DNA of 64,000 bases from assembly GCA_021234535.1 (NCBI GenBank), contig CM037840.1, forward strand, positions 7,243,094 to 7,307,093. The letters run 5' to 3'. Source of the stretch: Stichopus chloronotus. Taxonomy: Eukaryota; Echinodermata; Holothuroidea; Aspidochirotida; Stichopodidae. Below, in pieces: positions 37,201-45,769 of this stretch. The position numbers and the translations under genes were made by a program. The notes beneath the pieces were generated by a model. That model saw only the letters and a program-made list of their open reading frames with translations, was not told the DNA's origin and searched no databases. Position 1 is the stretch's first letter. Every line of letters begins with the position of its first letter.

Positions 37201-38810
37201 TCGTATACTATTTTATCTTCATGTGTGTGTCTGTGGGGGGGGGGGGGGGCAAGCGGATAAAGGATAATTTACTTTTTCCACTTTACTTCATCCTTATAAT
37301 TCAAGACTAAATACACTAGCAGCGAGGATGGAGAGTTAGCTTGATGGTTAGGATGTCCGTTTGCAATCTTTGGATAGCCGGATCAAATTCCGGTAGAACC
37401 ATGCTTTAAAAAAAAATTCTGGGGATTCAAATTAGGCTTGTTCAGTAAAGCTGTTTACAGTGCTGAGGGAGTTATTTGGGTTCCTGTTGTCCGATTTCGG
37501 TCTTTTCCACTTCAGGTTACTCGCTACAACTGATGGCTGCTGAGCTGGGCAGGTTATCCACTCCTCCCAGTCTTTGTGAAAGTGGCTAAAGACTGGGGGA
37601 TACACTCCGTCCGATGGGCGTAAAATGGCGGTGCCGGGAGCTGATTTGGGTTTGAATTGGCCATTGTCTTGTTTCACCCTTGACTCGATATTCTCTGGAC
37701 ATCAAAACGAGTAGACGAATTCTCGCCGGTGTTCATCGACGATCAACAGGGTATAGGGTCCTTGATGAGCTCATATGACCCTTCTGATCATCACAGTTTC
37801 GAATTGAAATTGACTATAGTCTAGGATAGTCACTCATAGACATACATGCCAATTGTAGGAATACCCAGATTGTACTTTACAAGTAAGAATGTATCAACAG
37901 TATAAAGTTATGTAGTAGACATATCTTACCGTTCTTTTGCCATTAATGAAAGAAGTATCTTCAACCATCTTTTTATATTTATGATAATGTTATACCTTAC
38001 ACGTCAGGTCGGTTGCATTATCTTGATTTACAAAAAAAAAAAAAGATAAGAACTTGTAAACTTTTGGTAGTTTTGTGATTAATTTGATATATATATTCAA
38101 ATAATTAATTGCCTTTCAGAGAGTATAATGGTTTTTGAAGGTATTATTATAACGGTGTTAATTTCTGCAGTTGAGAGGTATATAGCTGTGCATGTTTTAC
38201 TTCATCTCATTGCTTAATTGAGAATGTGCAATATTTTACATTCACTGTTGACAATAAAATAACAGCATTGCAAAAGCACGTATCATAAAACAATTGAAAA
38301 CAAACAATAGTCAATTCGTCTACAGCTGAGAATATATGACGATACAAACTGTCACAATGGAAAGGACAGGAGTAGACTCTGTAAGCTATATAGCTTGCAT
38401 TTTTACATACAACAACAAACATATAATTATACGTAGTCCTACAACTGTACAGATATAAATTATAAATATATAGATTTATAGATTTCCCAAGCTGACTCGA
38501 TGATCCATAAACCCAGAGGGTGAGAAGACCTTATTGTGAAGGACGTTCTTGGCATTCATTGCACACGGATGGTAAATCTTGAACGTTGAACAATAAACAC
38601 GAGTATCATTAATTATTCTCCCTAACAAACACAATTTAAGAGTGATTGACAACATGGACAAACTAAGGAGGATTATACTCTCCTTAGATGATCTCACAAA
38701 GTATACTTACAAAGTTCCATGAAACTTACGTAAAGTCCCACACATAGCACCAAAACAAAATAACCGACAATGGCGATGTAGTCCCACGCTACCAAGGAAG
38801 ACGGTGTCAT
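9968..38810 (-). CDS. SLC5-family sodium/sugar cotransporter (SGLT/SMIT-like), copy A, complete, 15 exons
   Basis: Plasma-membrane transporter expected to use the inward Na+ gradient to import a sugar or polyol. Coding exons in transcript order: 38810-38730, 36487-36416, 33960-33856, 32430-32371, 31462-31358, 30021-29916, 29086-29006, 26325-26114, 23562-23427, 23008-22901, 22154-21989, 21405-21237, 20843-20628, 16044-15963, 10239-9968. They sum to 1971 nt (656 aa plus stop), all GT-AG and phase-consistent, close to the usual SGLT length. Family marks: [92 protein letters not shown], and a final C-terminal membrane helix, fitting the 14-helix LeuT-type fold. The substrate is unclear: [14 protein letters not shown] and MSDL resemble myo-inositol carriers (SMIT), other parts resemble SGLT4/5 and SMIT2. 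By alignment to SGLT1 from memory, N60, H65, E84, Y269, W270 and K300 keep sugar-site residues, but the Gln457 equivalent is Ser441. An in-frame TAG four codons before the ATG supports the start. Confidence 0.93.
10661..10690. repeat. perfect 12-bp hairpin in copy A intron 14
   Basis: The arms AAGAAATGTCAC and GTGACATTTCTT flank a TGCATG loop. It is too short for a typical animal miRNA precursor unless flanking bases pair further; it may be the core of a small palindromic repeat. Confidence 0.45.
11800..12760 (+). repeat. roughly 400-bp repeat family in copy A intron 14, first array
   Basis: Diverged units recur at about 11815, 12225 and 12590. Shared phrases are GGGTACATGCAGCC, CACCCGGGAAGTGCC, a TTTGAAAAGCC segment and a block resembling CAACTGATGGTGGTGCTCCG. 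A preceding block with repeated CATATCTCAGTCTAG (11060-11265) looks like part of the same family. Confidence 0.6.
13639..13694 (+). repeat. (CA)n microsatellite
   Basis: Alternating CA units with a few CCA interruptions, within the 917-bp hAT element. Confidence 0.9.
14055..14170 (+). repeat. poly(G)-rich tract
   Basis: A 13-G run at 14061-14073 followed by GGGGGACGGGGG-type repeats. It forms the right subterminal part of the hAT element and is a candidate G-quadruplex. Confidence 0.85.
14438..15728. mobile_element. 1.3-kb element with inverted minisatellite ends
   Basis: GGCCCAATAG at 14443-14452 is exactly inverted at 15716-15725. Inside each end lies an array of a roughly 22-bp unit containing CGTAGGAACGACATAATAA: about nine units at 15500-15690 and inverted, degenerate units at 14470-14570. 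The 7-bp word ATGTTGT stands just outside both ends (14431-14437, 15729-15735), a possible target duplication. The central 900 bp have short open frames but no recognisable transposase. Confidence 0.65.
15500..15690 (+). repeat. minisatellite, about nine units of roughly 22 bp
   Basis: Unit GTAGGAACGACATAATAATTC with point changes. Its minus-strand translation gives a repetitive SFLRIIM pattern that is not a protein signal. Confidence 0.85.
15963..16044 (-). CDS. copy A exon 14 (intracellular linker)
   Basis: 27 codons plus one base, [20 protein letters not shown] and on, between the penultimate and last helices. Acceptor CTTCACAG, donor GTTTCT. The homologous copy B exon is diverged by about a quarter of its bases but keeps the RTTWWSR...TKRT frame. 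Confidence 0.88.
16304..16483. mobile_element. 180-bp palindromic MITE
   Basis: The left end GTGTTTTCACTTAGAAATTCG pairs imperfectly with the reverse complement of the right end (GTGTTTCCACTTTGATAATTC). Inside are repeats of AAGGAATTACTAATTTG and an AT-rich centre. The plan (inverted ends plus short tandem units) echoes the larger neighbour at 14438-15728. Confidence 0.55.
16735..18330 (+). repeat. roughly 400-bp repeat family in copy A intron 13, second array
   Basis: Units related to those at 11.8-12.8 kb recur near 17600, 18010 and 18200 (CGGGAAGTGTC, CAACTGATGGTGGCGCCCCG). The CATATCTCAGTCTAG block recurs at about 16775. Single copies of the ACTGATGGTGGCGCTCCGCT module also occur near 31170 (+) and, on the minus strand, near 34290, 34850, 40980 and 42080. 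Confidence 0.6.
18331..19427. other. intron 13 stretch without recognised features
   Basis: Apart from a GT run and a 13-G run at 18560-18592, nothing supportable was seen. Confidence 0.35.
19428..19910. mobile_element. possible element bounded by inverted CGGGACACCAAA repeats
   Basis: GTAAACGGGACACCAAA at 19428 is mirrored at the right end by the reverse complement of GTAAAAAACGGGACACCAAA. A further copy of GGGACACCAAAT stands near 20265. The interior is AT-rich and non-coding. The outer borders are uncertain. Confidence 0.4.
20628..20843 (-). CDS. copy A exon 13
   Basis: 72 codons ([20 protein letters not shown] to ITEPPEDEM), phase 0 at both ends. The donor is ATG|GTAAAA; the alternative of reading on to a stop past 20500 is rejected because exon 14 joins in frame in both copies. 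One synonymous difference from copy B in 216 nt, and the similarity runs on about 60 bp into the intron. Confidence 0.9.
21237..21405 (-). CDS. copy A exon 12 (altered sugar-site residue)
   Basis: 56 codons plus one base, with [20 protein letters not shown] followed by [18 protein letters not shown]1 has YIQSIT here with sugar-binding Gln457; copy A reads Ser441 while copy B keeps Gln. The exon is much more diverged between the copies than its neighbours 11 and 13. Confidence 0.93.
21989..22154 (-). CDS. copy A exon 11 (Na+ site helix)
   Basis: Encodes [19 protein letters not shown]. Ser371 matches a Na2-site serine of SGLT1, while the following serine is Asp372, as I recall for SMIT1. It is identical to copy B except at one base (Ile here, Met there). 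Confidence 0.94.
22901..23008 (-). CDS. copy A exon 10 (cysteine-rich loop)
   Basis: Encodes [20 protein letters not shown], the four-cysteine external loop typical of SGLT/SMIT proteins, then [15 protein letters not shown]. Donor GTGAAG; split Gly codon into exon 11. Confidence 0.93.
23427..23562 (-). CDS. copy A exon 9
   Basis: 45 codons plus one base, with [18 protein letters not shown] and GYIKLLPMF, whose Lys300 matches SGLT1 Lys321, then [12 protein letters not shown]. Its downstream portion is identical to copy B exon 9 over about 117 nt; the first roughly 20 nt differ (IIVQ here, LMVQ in copy B). Confidence 0.94.
23885..24735 (+). repeat. about 143-bp tandem repeat with nuclear-receptor half-sites (copy A intron 8)
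   Basis: Five to six diverged units, each with a phrase like GTAAACACAATATCTCAAGAA, an AGCTTTGACAGATCTCATA phrase, and a block of AGGTCA half-sites followed by GGGTCAAATT. The best-preserved half-site block is at 24502-24524. It is in inverse orientation to the arrays at 48-49 kb and 55 kb. Confidence 0.85.
24502..24524 (+). promoter_or_regulatory. triple nuclear-receptor half-site: DR1 joined to DR4
   Basis: AGGTCA (24502-24507), one A, AGGTCA (24509-24514), TTTG, AGGTCA (24519-24524). The first pair is an ideal DR1, the second an ideal DR4. Whether a receptor binds here is unknown. Confidence 0.5.
24811..24834 (+). other. Helitron-like 3' terminus candidate (hairpin plus CTAG)
   Basis: The short hairpin AATGCA-TTTG-TGCATT is followed directly by CTAG, a CTRR ending. 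The same conserved end appears inverted at 47844-47863 (ending CTGG on the minus strand) and at 58875-58894 (ending CCGG). Each lies beside an array of the 143-bp repeat. Confidence 0.4.
25565..25809 (+). mobile_element. 245-bp MITE, family copy 1
   Basis: Begins TTTAAGGCAGTCACACATCAC and ends with the inverse (CAGTCACTGTCTTTAA). The interior shares long stretches with 59881-60120 and 63132-63382, for example AGATGCAGAGTAGCTCA and TTTTGATTACACGTGTG. Confidence 0.75.
26114..26325 (-). CDS. copy A exon 8 (external loop and WYWCTDQ helix)
   Basis: 212 nt, the second longest exon of the gene. It encodes [17 protein letters not shown], an extracellular loop with a possible N-glycosylation site (NLT), the [12 protein letters not shown] stretch, and [10 protein letters not shown], where Tyr269 and Trp270 match SGLT1 Tyr290 and Trp291. 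The Thr287 equivalent is Ser266. Confidence 0.93.
26521..26572. repeat. AT-rich low-complexity tract
   Basis: Repeats of ATATAAAATATATA in copy A intron 7. Confidence 0.8.
26940..27068 (+). repeat. minisatellite with core ACCGATAATGTAGTAA
   Basis: Four clear and about two degenerate copies of ACCGATAATGTAGTAA, with variable spacers, in copy A intron 7. Confidence 0.8.
27600..27790 (-). mobile_element. short decayed LINE reverse-transcriptase fragment
   Basis: The minus-strand reading gives [11 protein letters not shown], then [11 protein letters not shown], a damaged DYCNSLL-like segment and QKAAGCTKS, in the order of the LINE ORF2 C-terminal part (compare CKVLVHGF in the remnant at 996-1790). 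In-frame stops and small deletions are present. Confidence 0.55.
28949..28968 (+). repeat. poly(A) tract in copy A intron 7
   Basis: An uninterrupted run of A close to the exon 7 donor. Confidence 0.8.
29006..29086 (-). CDS. copy A exon 7
   Basis: Joins exon 6 through a split Gly codon and gives [20 protein letters not shown], the family signature around the Asp204 equivalent. It ends one base into a Ser codon at donor GTAAGT. Confidence 0.92.
29281..29313 (+). repeat. 15-bp direct duplication
   Basis: TCGAACCCGAGTAC occurs twice back to back in intron 6 of copy A. Too short to classify. Confidence 0.6.
29916..30021 (-). CDS. copy A exon 6
   Basis: 35 codons plus one base ([10 protein letters not shown] to AITAIYTVT), acceptor TTCCAG, donor GTGAAA. 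It starts with the VDLYSGA motif following the TKIS helix. Confidence 0.92.
30813..31030 (+). mobile_element. possible small GGGGCGGATCC-type element
   Basis: Starts AGGGGCGGATCCAAGAGG followed by a 13-G run. It ends with ACCCCCCTACAAAACAACCC and TAGTGACGCCATTGG. The G-rich start and C-rich end are inverted relative to each other, a plan like the hAT elements here, but the outer repeats are poor. Confidence 0.3.
31358..31462 (-). CDS. copy A exon 5
   Basis: 35 codons beginning [16 protein letters not shown] and ending LYIFTKIS, a very conserved SLC5 region (PEY-x-x-KRFGG), with donor GTAAGA. Confidence 0.95.
32371..32430 (-). CDS. copy A exon 4
   Basis: 20 codons ([20 protein letters not shown]), acceptor CTGCAG, donor GTGAGC, phase 0. 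It matches the helix ending in the LGW-F-P-Y pattern shared by SGLT and SMIT proteins. Confidence 0.9.
33634..33850. mobile_element. 217-bp palindromic MITE abutting the exon 3 splice donor
   Basis: Both ends read TACACTCA inwards, with TA as the likely target duplication. Further in, GTAAAATAAGAACTCCATAA is repeated exactly in inverse orientation. TA duplication suggests a Tc1/mariner or similar source. The right end lies in intron 3 of copy A and supplies position +6 of the donor (33855-33850). Confidence 0.8.
33856..33960 (-). CDS. copy A exon 3 (sugar and Na+ binding segment)
   Basis: 35 codons with [19 protein letters not shown]. It carries the equivalents of SGLT1 Ala76, Asn78, Ile79 and His83, and AAFELN with the Glu102 equivalent. 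The Gly before His is Glu here, as I recall for myo-inositol carriers. The donor GTAAGT takes its sixth base from an adjacent MITE. Confidence 0.93.
33961..36415. other. copy A intron 2
   Basis: About 2.5 kb without coding signal. It carries two minus-strand copies of the GATGGTGGCGCTTCTCTTAG-type module (near 34290 and 34850) and a poly(A) tract (35935-35954). The rest is unassigned. Confidence 0.5.
36416..36487 (-). CDS. copy A exon 2
   Basis: 24 codons, acceptor CAG, donor GTGAGA, phase 0 at both ends. Encodes the loop and start of helix 1 of the core fold, with [15 protein letters not shown], a strongly conserved SLC5 motif. Confidence 0.9.
37329..37400 (+). repeat. tRNA-derived SINE head
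   Basis: GAGTTAGCTTGATGGTTAGG resembles an A box, and GCCGGATCAAATTCCGG is a B box with a pairing T-stem, separated by a typical distance. The acceptor stem is not convincing, so a tRNA-derived SINE is more likely than a tRNA gene. A body may extend to about 37680 in copy A intron 1. Confidence 0.45.
38730..38810 (-). CDS. copy A exon 1 (start, first membrane helix)
   Basis: 27 codons starting [18 protein letters not shown], ending at donor GTAAGT in phase 0. An in-frame TAG lies four codons upstream, so the start cannot be extended without another exon. Only about ten residues precede the first helix, shorter than in SGLT1. Confidence 0.85.
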
Positions 38811-41800
38811 TCTAAGAGCCTAGCTATTACAAAAAGATCAAATCGCACTGGATGGAGCTCATCCACTGCCTACAAATACACCCGTTTTCGCTTAGTGGAA
38901 GTACCAATATGACTACTTTCACGTGGAGAAGAATGGTTAATTAAGTATTCACATTGAACGTGTCAAGGCACTGTTGCAAATTATGCTATCGTTAGTGCAA
39001 CACCGTCAAACTAATTTCTTGCAAATGACTGTAGTCTTGAATGTCTAATGGTCACGGTTGGGATATTCTAACCAATCAGGAGCGTCGATCCACATGGGGG
39101 GGGGGGGGAACATGCGTAAGTTGTGGGGAAGGACATTTGATATTATGTCCCCTTCTATAAAAACATGGGGGACTTGTTCCTCCGTCTCCCCCAGGAGTGA
39201 CGCCCATTTAACCAATCAGCTCTCAACTTTCATAGATGTAAAATAATCACCACGTTAATTGTTGTCGGCCGATTGAGTGAAAACTTAATACGACAAAGAC
39301 ACCAACAATTAATTGACAACTATAACATTATATGTAGTGAAAAAAACATATTAGCCTCTAATAAGACAACGGAACATATAGAAAAATACACAGATGCAAT
39401 AAAAAAAGACAGAAAACAGAAAACAATGATGAAAATTGATTAGGATGAATCTAACAAATGACAGTATCACAAAACATATTTAACAAAAAAACTAAACAAT
39501 TAGACCGAATCGTTTACGCTTCATGTTATGTAGGGAGCACTATATAGCTAAGAATTGAGAAGTGCAATGCAACAAAAATTAATCTGAAGTCGATAGGTAA
39601 ATAATCGCTCTAGTTAAAATCAGTAGTACAATCCATTCTGCATGGGTCGATATTCCAAAACATAAAACGTGAGTAAATTTTACAAGAAATTTGTATAGAA
39701 TTCAGCGCATGGGAAGTAAGCAGAGATACTTTCCGCTTTCCTGTCGCGAACCTTGTGGCTTTTCTAACGAAGTTAAAAGTGATTTCTCCGGTATTGGATG
39801 ATTATCATAGCTCATCAATATGAAATAGAGAAATTACTAAGGTTGAGATAAAGAGGATAATATCAGGTAAAAAAATACTCTTACATGGGGTGAAAATTTA
39901 TTATTCTCAATTGAGACGGAGGCTCGTGCCTAATCATATATAGTAAGGTGAGAAGTTGAGTTGATAAGTAAGTTTTAATAGTGATGAGTGTGGAGTTATA
40001 AATCTCGACTGATGAATAATTAGTCATCAGAGAGAACAAAGGGATACTTTTCCGACCATTTCACCGATAAAGCGGACACCGGAAATAAGAGTAGGCTTCC
40101 CGAAATTTGACATCTAGATGAACCCGCTACAATAGAAACACCCTATACAATTGATATAGGTACGATCATCAGGAAGTATATGGTTAGATTTGTATGTGTA
40201 ACAAAACGTAAGCACAATCATAATAAAATAAATATGAAATATATAGACTAATTCTGTTGTTACAGTTTGTTTTGCCACAGCTATCATAGGTTAAATTCCT
40301 GGAGATTTTCTGGGCTTCTAATTCTTTCGATCTTAATCACAGTTTTCTTGGTTTCTGAACCCGGTTACATCAGAGTTTGATTTTTACCCATCTTGGTGGA
40401 ATTGGACAAAATTAACTAACCTTTCTTGACTCTGAAGTTTGTTTACCTTTAGAACCTGACTCATCATACAGCGCCACTGTACATCCTGATAATACAACAA
40501 AATCCTAAATTTTCATGCAATCTGTCCGTGGACGTGGAAATCATCCTAATCAATTGTTTTTTTTTTTTTTCACAGGACCTTAGGCCTATTGTGTGTAGCA
40601 AGTAGCCATTATTACATGAAGCAGTTTCAAAATTGAAAGAAATCTAATTCTAAGAAATTCATGAGAGACATTTATACATGAGATATTTTCGAAAACGTTT
40701 GTAAATAAACTATATCTTTTGTTAACTTTTTCGTTAACCTTAATCTTTTGTTGACTTTTAGTAATTTGGTCTTTTATTTGACGCTATTAGAGCACTATAG
40801 GTTGGCATATTCAGAGCGGATTTGGACAATAATGCCTCTCAGATTGCAGGAAATGGCACTTCACGGTTTATCTCTTATCTTGTGAATTTCAGCTAAGTAT
40901 CCTCTTCTTTTTTACCATAGAGGGAGGAGGTTAAAGAGGTTAAGGGTTGAAGAGGTGGAAAAAAGTAAAGACACTATCTAAGCGGAACACACTATCAATT
41001 TCTACGTAGGCAGTTTCATTATGAAAATGTCTCTCAGATTGCAGTAAATTGCACTTTCTGGTCTCTATTTTTTACGTTTTAGATCACAGCTTTGGAATTT
41101 ACACTTCCACTTTCTAAGTGATAATGATATTTTATGTTAATTTTCAACACTTTTTTAAGTTCCTGATTTTCGCTGGTAGGGTGAGACCTCCTACTTGCTG
41201 AACGGTCAGCGACAATTTGACGCTGTTACACACGAAGCGTCTCTATTCGTCAGGGGTCTTTTTTCAGAAAGTTTTAGCTTGGGGGGGGGGGGGATTTGAA
41301 AAAAGGGACACGCTGGAACAAGCTTTTTTTAGTGAAAACATACACCATCTATTTCTCAGCTGATGTCACTAAACTCGTGACTTTCGTTTCCCAATTTAAG
41401 TTCAATATAGGGATTACAAATATTGACAAATCAGTAGGCCTAAATGCTGGTGTTCGATTTTGAACTTTTTGTATGAGTGCGGCGGATGCATACAGCTACT
41501 TACGTGACGTGATCTTAAGTGTGAAAGACAATCGACAACGCGTTGTCGAATCATATCAAGTACATACAGTAGAGCACGCATATGTAACATGCACAGACTG
41601 TGCATCGCGTAAGATACGCCTAACTTGGTACACATAATCCTACAACTTGCCGTGTTGCGTAAGGTCTTCAATAATTTGGTTATATCTTGGGCAGTACTGT
41701 TGCAGGATTCAGAAAAATAAAATTTAGGTAAAAAGTTACTACAAACCTAGGCGACGGTCGGTAATTACTTTCATTAGGCTCCATGCTGTTCACGATTGCC

Positions 41801-44040
41801 ATTGGCTCATCTTGCGATATCAGATAGGCTAGCCTATATAGGATAACCTTAGTCACTGGTTGGCTATCAAAATTAACGTTAGGATAAGTTATGCTTAAGA
41901 CCTGATAAATGGGCCCGGCTCTGTTCGAGAAGCACGAGCAGAGGGGTGTTTTAAGAAGGGGCGTTATTTGAAGGTTTCTGTCATAGGAAGGTTAAATATT
42001 TTGACAAATTTGAGCTACAGTATCATCAGGTAGCCTACCGTTTGATATCTTGGACACTATAGCGGAAAGCGGAGCACCACCATCAGTTGGCGCGTGGCGC
42101 GCGCGTGCACCAGAAAATGTTTAGCAAAAATACGTGCCATCGCAGAAAATCTCACTCCACACTGAGTTGACAGCCACATTTTCAACATAGCAAATTTCAG
42201 TCAAGATGGTTTTAAAGGCTGCAACACTTGTTTATTTACGACTGTAATATTACAGATATGCTGGATTAGTTTGGCACAAGGGGGGTCATATTGCAGTCAA
42301 TCAAGAGGTTGTTTCTTCAAATACAGATTGATCGTCATAGTATGTCGTATCTTCATTGAACAATTACACACATATCTGTACTTCGATGTAAGCAGTTTAG
42401 AACAGGTTATAGGCAATATAGTGGTTATTTTAACTAGAAGTCTTCATTTTAGAGGTCAAGTCACTTGTCTTCATCTTGCCTTTCCACTGAAGGATACTGT
42501 AGCAAATGAAATAGTACTATGTGACACTGAGTACCGTAGTCTAGGGCAACAATGATAAGCCGCTGCAGATCACCTGACTATGACCACTGTAGGATCTGCC
42601 CGAGCAGTTCCTTCAACAGGATATTATCATAAACGATTTAAGATATTCTTCTGGGTGATACGTTATTTGCATCTGTTAAGCTGTTGTAAGAGCACACTGT
42701 AATTCAGGGCGCCTTTTAATTTATACGGTTGATGTATAGTAATATAGCGTTGACCATCAAAATGCCACGTCCTCATTTCTCGCTCAGCCGTCTACGGATC
42801 CGAGTGCCCGAATGTCGTGATTGATTGTTTTTTCCTTTTTGTACTTTAAAGTCTGATGTTTAACCTTAGATAACATTACTTATTTTCTTGCCCGAACATA
42901 TATTCGTTAGTTATGTCAATTTCGTGTAATGACTCGGTAGAATCACACTGATCGAACTTTATCCTGTGGATTCGCTCAATTTAGCGATTAATTGTTCAAG
43001 TTTGCAACTGCTCATGCCGTGGTAGATGCATTTTAGTTTCGTTGGCGATTACGTTTGTCGTATAATACCTATTTCTTGGGTTTACATCTCTCTGTTTAAG
43101 AAAGAAGTCTGTTATTGTGAACTCGAATTAATCATATTAGTTGACGTTGATGGAGTAGAGCTTTTGTGCCATAAGTAATTTTTTGTTCTGTAGTAAACTG
43201 GTATGAGAATTGTGATGTCATTAAATGCTTGTTTAGTGATTATTACTTCTCATTGTGCAGCGCTTTAAAGGCTTAAACATTGGGATAATTACAGACGTAA
43301 TTATCATATGTTAAGCTACTTAACTGTTCGATATTGTATTCTTACAGATTGAATCACTATCACCACCACCGTTTCAGTTACTTCTTTTGATCTGCTTATC
43401 GTCACTTCACTGTAATAACGAAGTCATTTTTGTATACGTCATCAGTGCGTTTCATAAAGGGCATGATATAAGGAGGTCAATGGTTTTTGGTTTGTTTCTG
43501 CGTCACACTCGTTCGAAGGGTAGAAATCGTCACTGCTGCCATGAACTCAAAGGAGGAAGGGTGGGTGAACGATTCTGTTAAGTTATTCTTTACTTATTTT
43601 TCTCTGTGCCGCCTCAATGAACAGGATTTGCTGAGAATCAGGCAGGGGTCCCTTGATATGAACCTAATGGGAACATGTAGATGTCACAAGCGGCTATTGT
43701 TGAGATTACCCACCAATCTAACCCAGCCCTGACTCTCACACCGGAACATTATTTTTCAATCTCCTTTCTACCATCCTTTCGAAACATTGTCTCAAGCTTC
43801 ACAGGGACGTGTGGATGTTAAAAACTCGAAATGGTCAACGGGGAGGGGTGTATATAAGGGATATGGGGACTGTAGACTGAAAGAGCTTCCTTTGGGGAAA
43901 AATTGTCTCTGAATAGAGCAAACACTTTGGCAGGATAATAGGGCTTCAGGACCAAGACTGCACACAAAATTTGCAAAATTTCAAATTTAAGTTCACTCAA
44001 CTGATTTCTAAAGGCAATGTGCGAAGCAGAAACTTCCATT
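38811..44040. other. intergenic region upstream of copy A
   Basis: Expected to hold the copy A promoter, but no TATA box or other clear core element was recognised near 38811-39050. It contains G runs (39097-39108, 41281-41293) and minus-strand copies of the GGCGCTCCGCT module (near 40980 and 42080). Short open frames were seen, but none looks like a gene. Confidence 0.45.
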
Positions 44041-44061
44041 TCAGTAGCAGTTAAACAGATT

Positions 44062-45760
44062 TTTGACAGGTAACTGGAACATACGTTAACAGGTTTTCAG
44101 CAGGTATCAACAGGCATTAACAGGTAACAACAGGTATGCTAACGGGTTTGAACATGGTGTCACATCTGGTTTAGAGAGATTCAATTAGGCTAATTTTAAC
44201 TTGTTTCAAAAAGTTTTTGTGGCTTCAAATCGTCCAGAGGGAACAATGTTTTTTAATAGACTTCCAGGGATGTGGCAAATAGGATAGGTAGGCCTTTGTG
44301 TAACCTACATGCTACATATGTAGCGGAATAAGAATTCTCCTTGACTTTTTTTTTGGTTGATTTTGCGAGGGCCCTTAACTTGCAGGGTACCTAAAACTTA
44401 CGGAACTAGAGTCACGACTTTGGACGCGCTAGTGGACAATCGTATTTTTTCGTCTCTCGACAATATCAATTTTCCGATCGGACTGGACATTTATATTTTA
44501 TTCACACGGAGTCCGCGCGCACTAATTTCAGGTGAAAGTACGTGTGCTATTCTCCCGGAACTTAATTTCCTACTTTCCGTTATTTATGTATATATACTTA
44601 TTTTATGTGTGGTGACGGTTTCCTCTATTTACTACTGCTCCTTTGGAAAATCGCAGGGCACAATGAAGGGCCACGATGTCCCTTTAAGCGGACCAGTGCA
44701 CTGTCAACATGTAAGCGCTTACCCCCTTTTTTTTTTTCTTTAGATAAACTACTTCCTAAATCGATAAACATATCAATCCTATATATATATATATTATAAC
44801 AAAAGTATTCGACAGGTATTCTAAAAGGGAATGAACAAGTGTCAATTAATAGAGCCATATGAAAACCTCTATTTCTTCTTTTGTCAAGGTAGTACCTCAA
44901 AGATAGATATTTCCTAAGTATCTCACTCGTTATAAAATTTGGTAAATTCAGTTAGCAGGATATATGAGTGACTCAGTATTTTCATAATATGAACAAGCGT
45001 GCCATGCATTTGACGGACCTGGCAGAGAACACCTTGTCTGAGCATTCTGATTGGTCCATATTTTTTTGGCGGTAGAACTGAGATATTAAATAAATGGCTA
45101 ATGGTGTTAGCTCAATTCATTCTCTCTTGGTTTTAAAGGTGTTAATATTCTCACGTATGTTGACATGAGGATTGAATATGCAACCACATGAAAACCTGTC
45201 AAATTCCACAAGAAAATCGTAATGAGATTTTATCTAATGCCACTGTGTTGGTAAAAAAAGAAGATGCATATACTTAGATATGTATAATCAGTGTATTCCT
45301 AGTGCTAGTTCACACGATTATGTTTTAGTTTTCGTGGTTTAATTCCTCTTACATGCTGAGAAAAGAGTTACAAGTGTTGCACCTCTTATGAAAATGTATC
45401 AATTTCCACAAAAAAATGTCATTCGTATCTATACTTCATGCCTTTCTTTTAGTAAAAACGGGTACATTTTGTAAGTATATGTTGTAACAGGCAAATTAGA
45501 TGTTGTAACAGGTAATTTACCTGTTAAAGCTGCTGTAACAGGTAATTTAGCTGCCTGTTTACAACGGTTGCAATTATCCGTTACAACACTGAGGTGATTT
45601 GCCTGTAGTAAACCGTTAAGTTACCTGTTGAACAGACAACTAATAGGTATCAACTGTTTTGGGATGAATTACGTACCTCTTAAAACAAGTTAAAATCATC
45701 AGGTAACTGTTGTTACCCGTTAAAACCAGTTGAAATGTTAACAAGTATCAACTGGAATTA
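44062..45760. mobile_element. possible element flanked by arrays of AACAGGTAAC-like words
   Basis: AACAGGTAACAACAGGTAT and variants cluster at 44062-44160. A larger cluster at 45485-45760 has the word in both orientations, ending with inverted copies (GTTACCCGTTAAAACCAGTT). Arrays of short subterminal words in inverted orientation are common in non-autonomous DNA transposons. No exact terminal repeat was found. Confidence 0.35.
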
Positions 45761-45769
45761 TCTCCTAGA

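Noticed and set aside
37329..37400. Functional tRNA gene.
   Set aside because: A and B boxes are present but the acceptor stem does not pair and the anticodon arm is poor; a SINE head is more likely.
44357..44743. 128-residue plus-strand open frame with a hydrophobic middle.
   Set aside because: Length is not unusual for 64 kb, no family pattern was seen, the hydrophobic part comes from AT-rich low-complexity sequence, and it lies inside a suspected mobile element.
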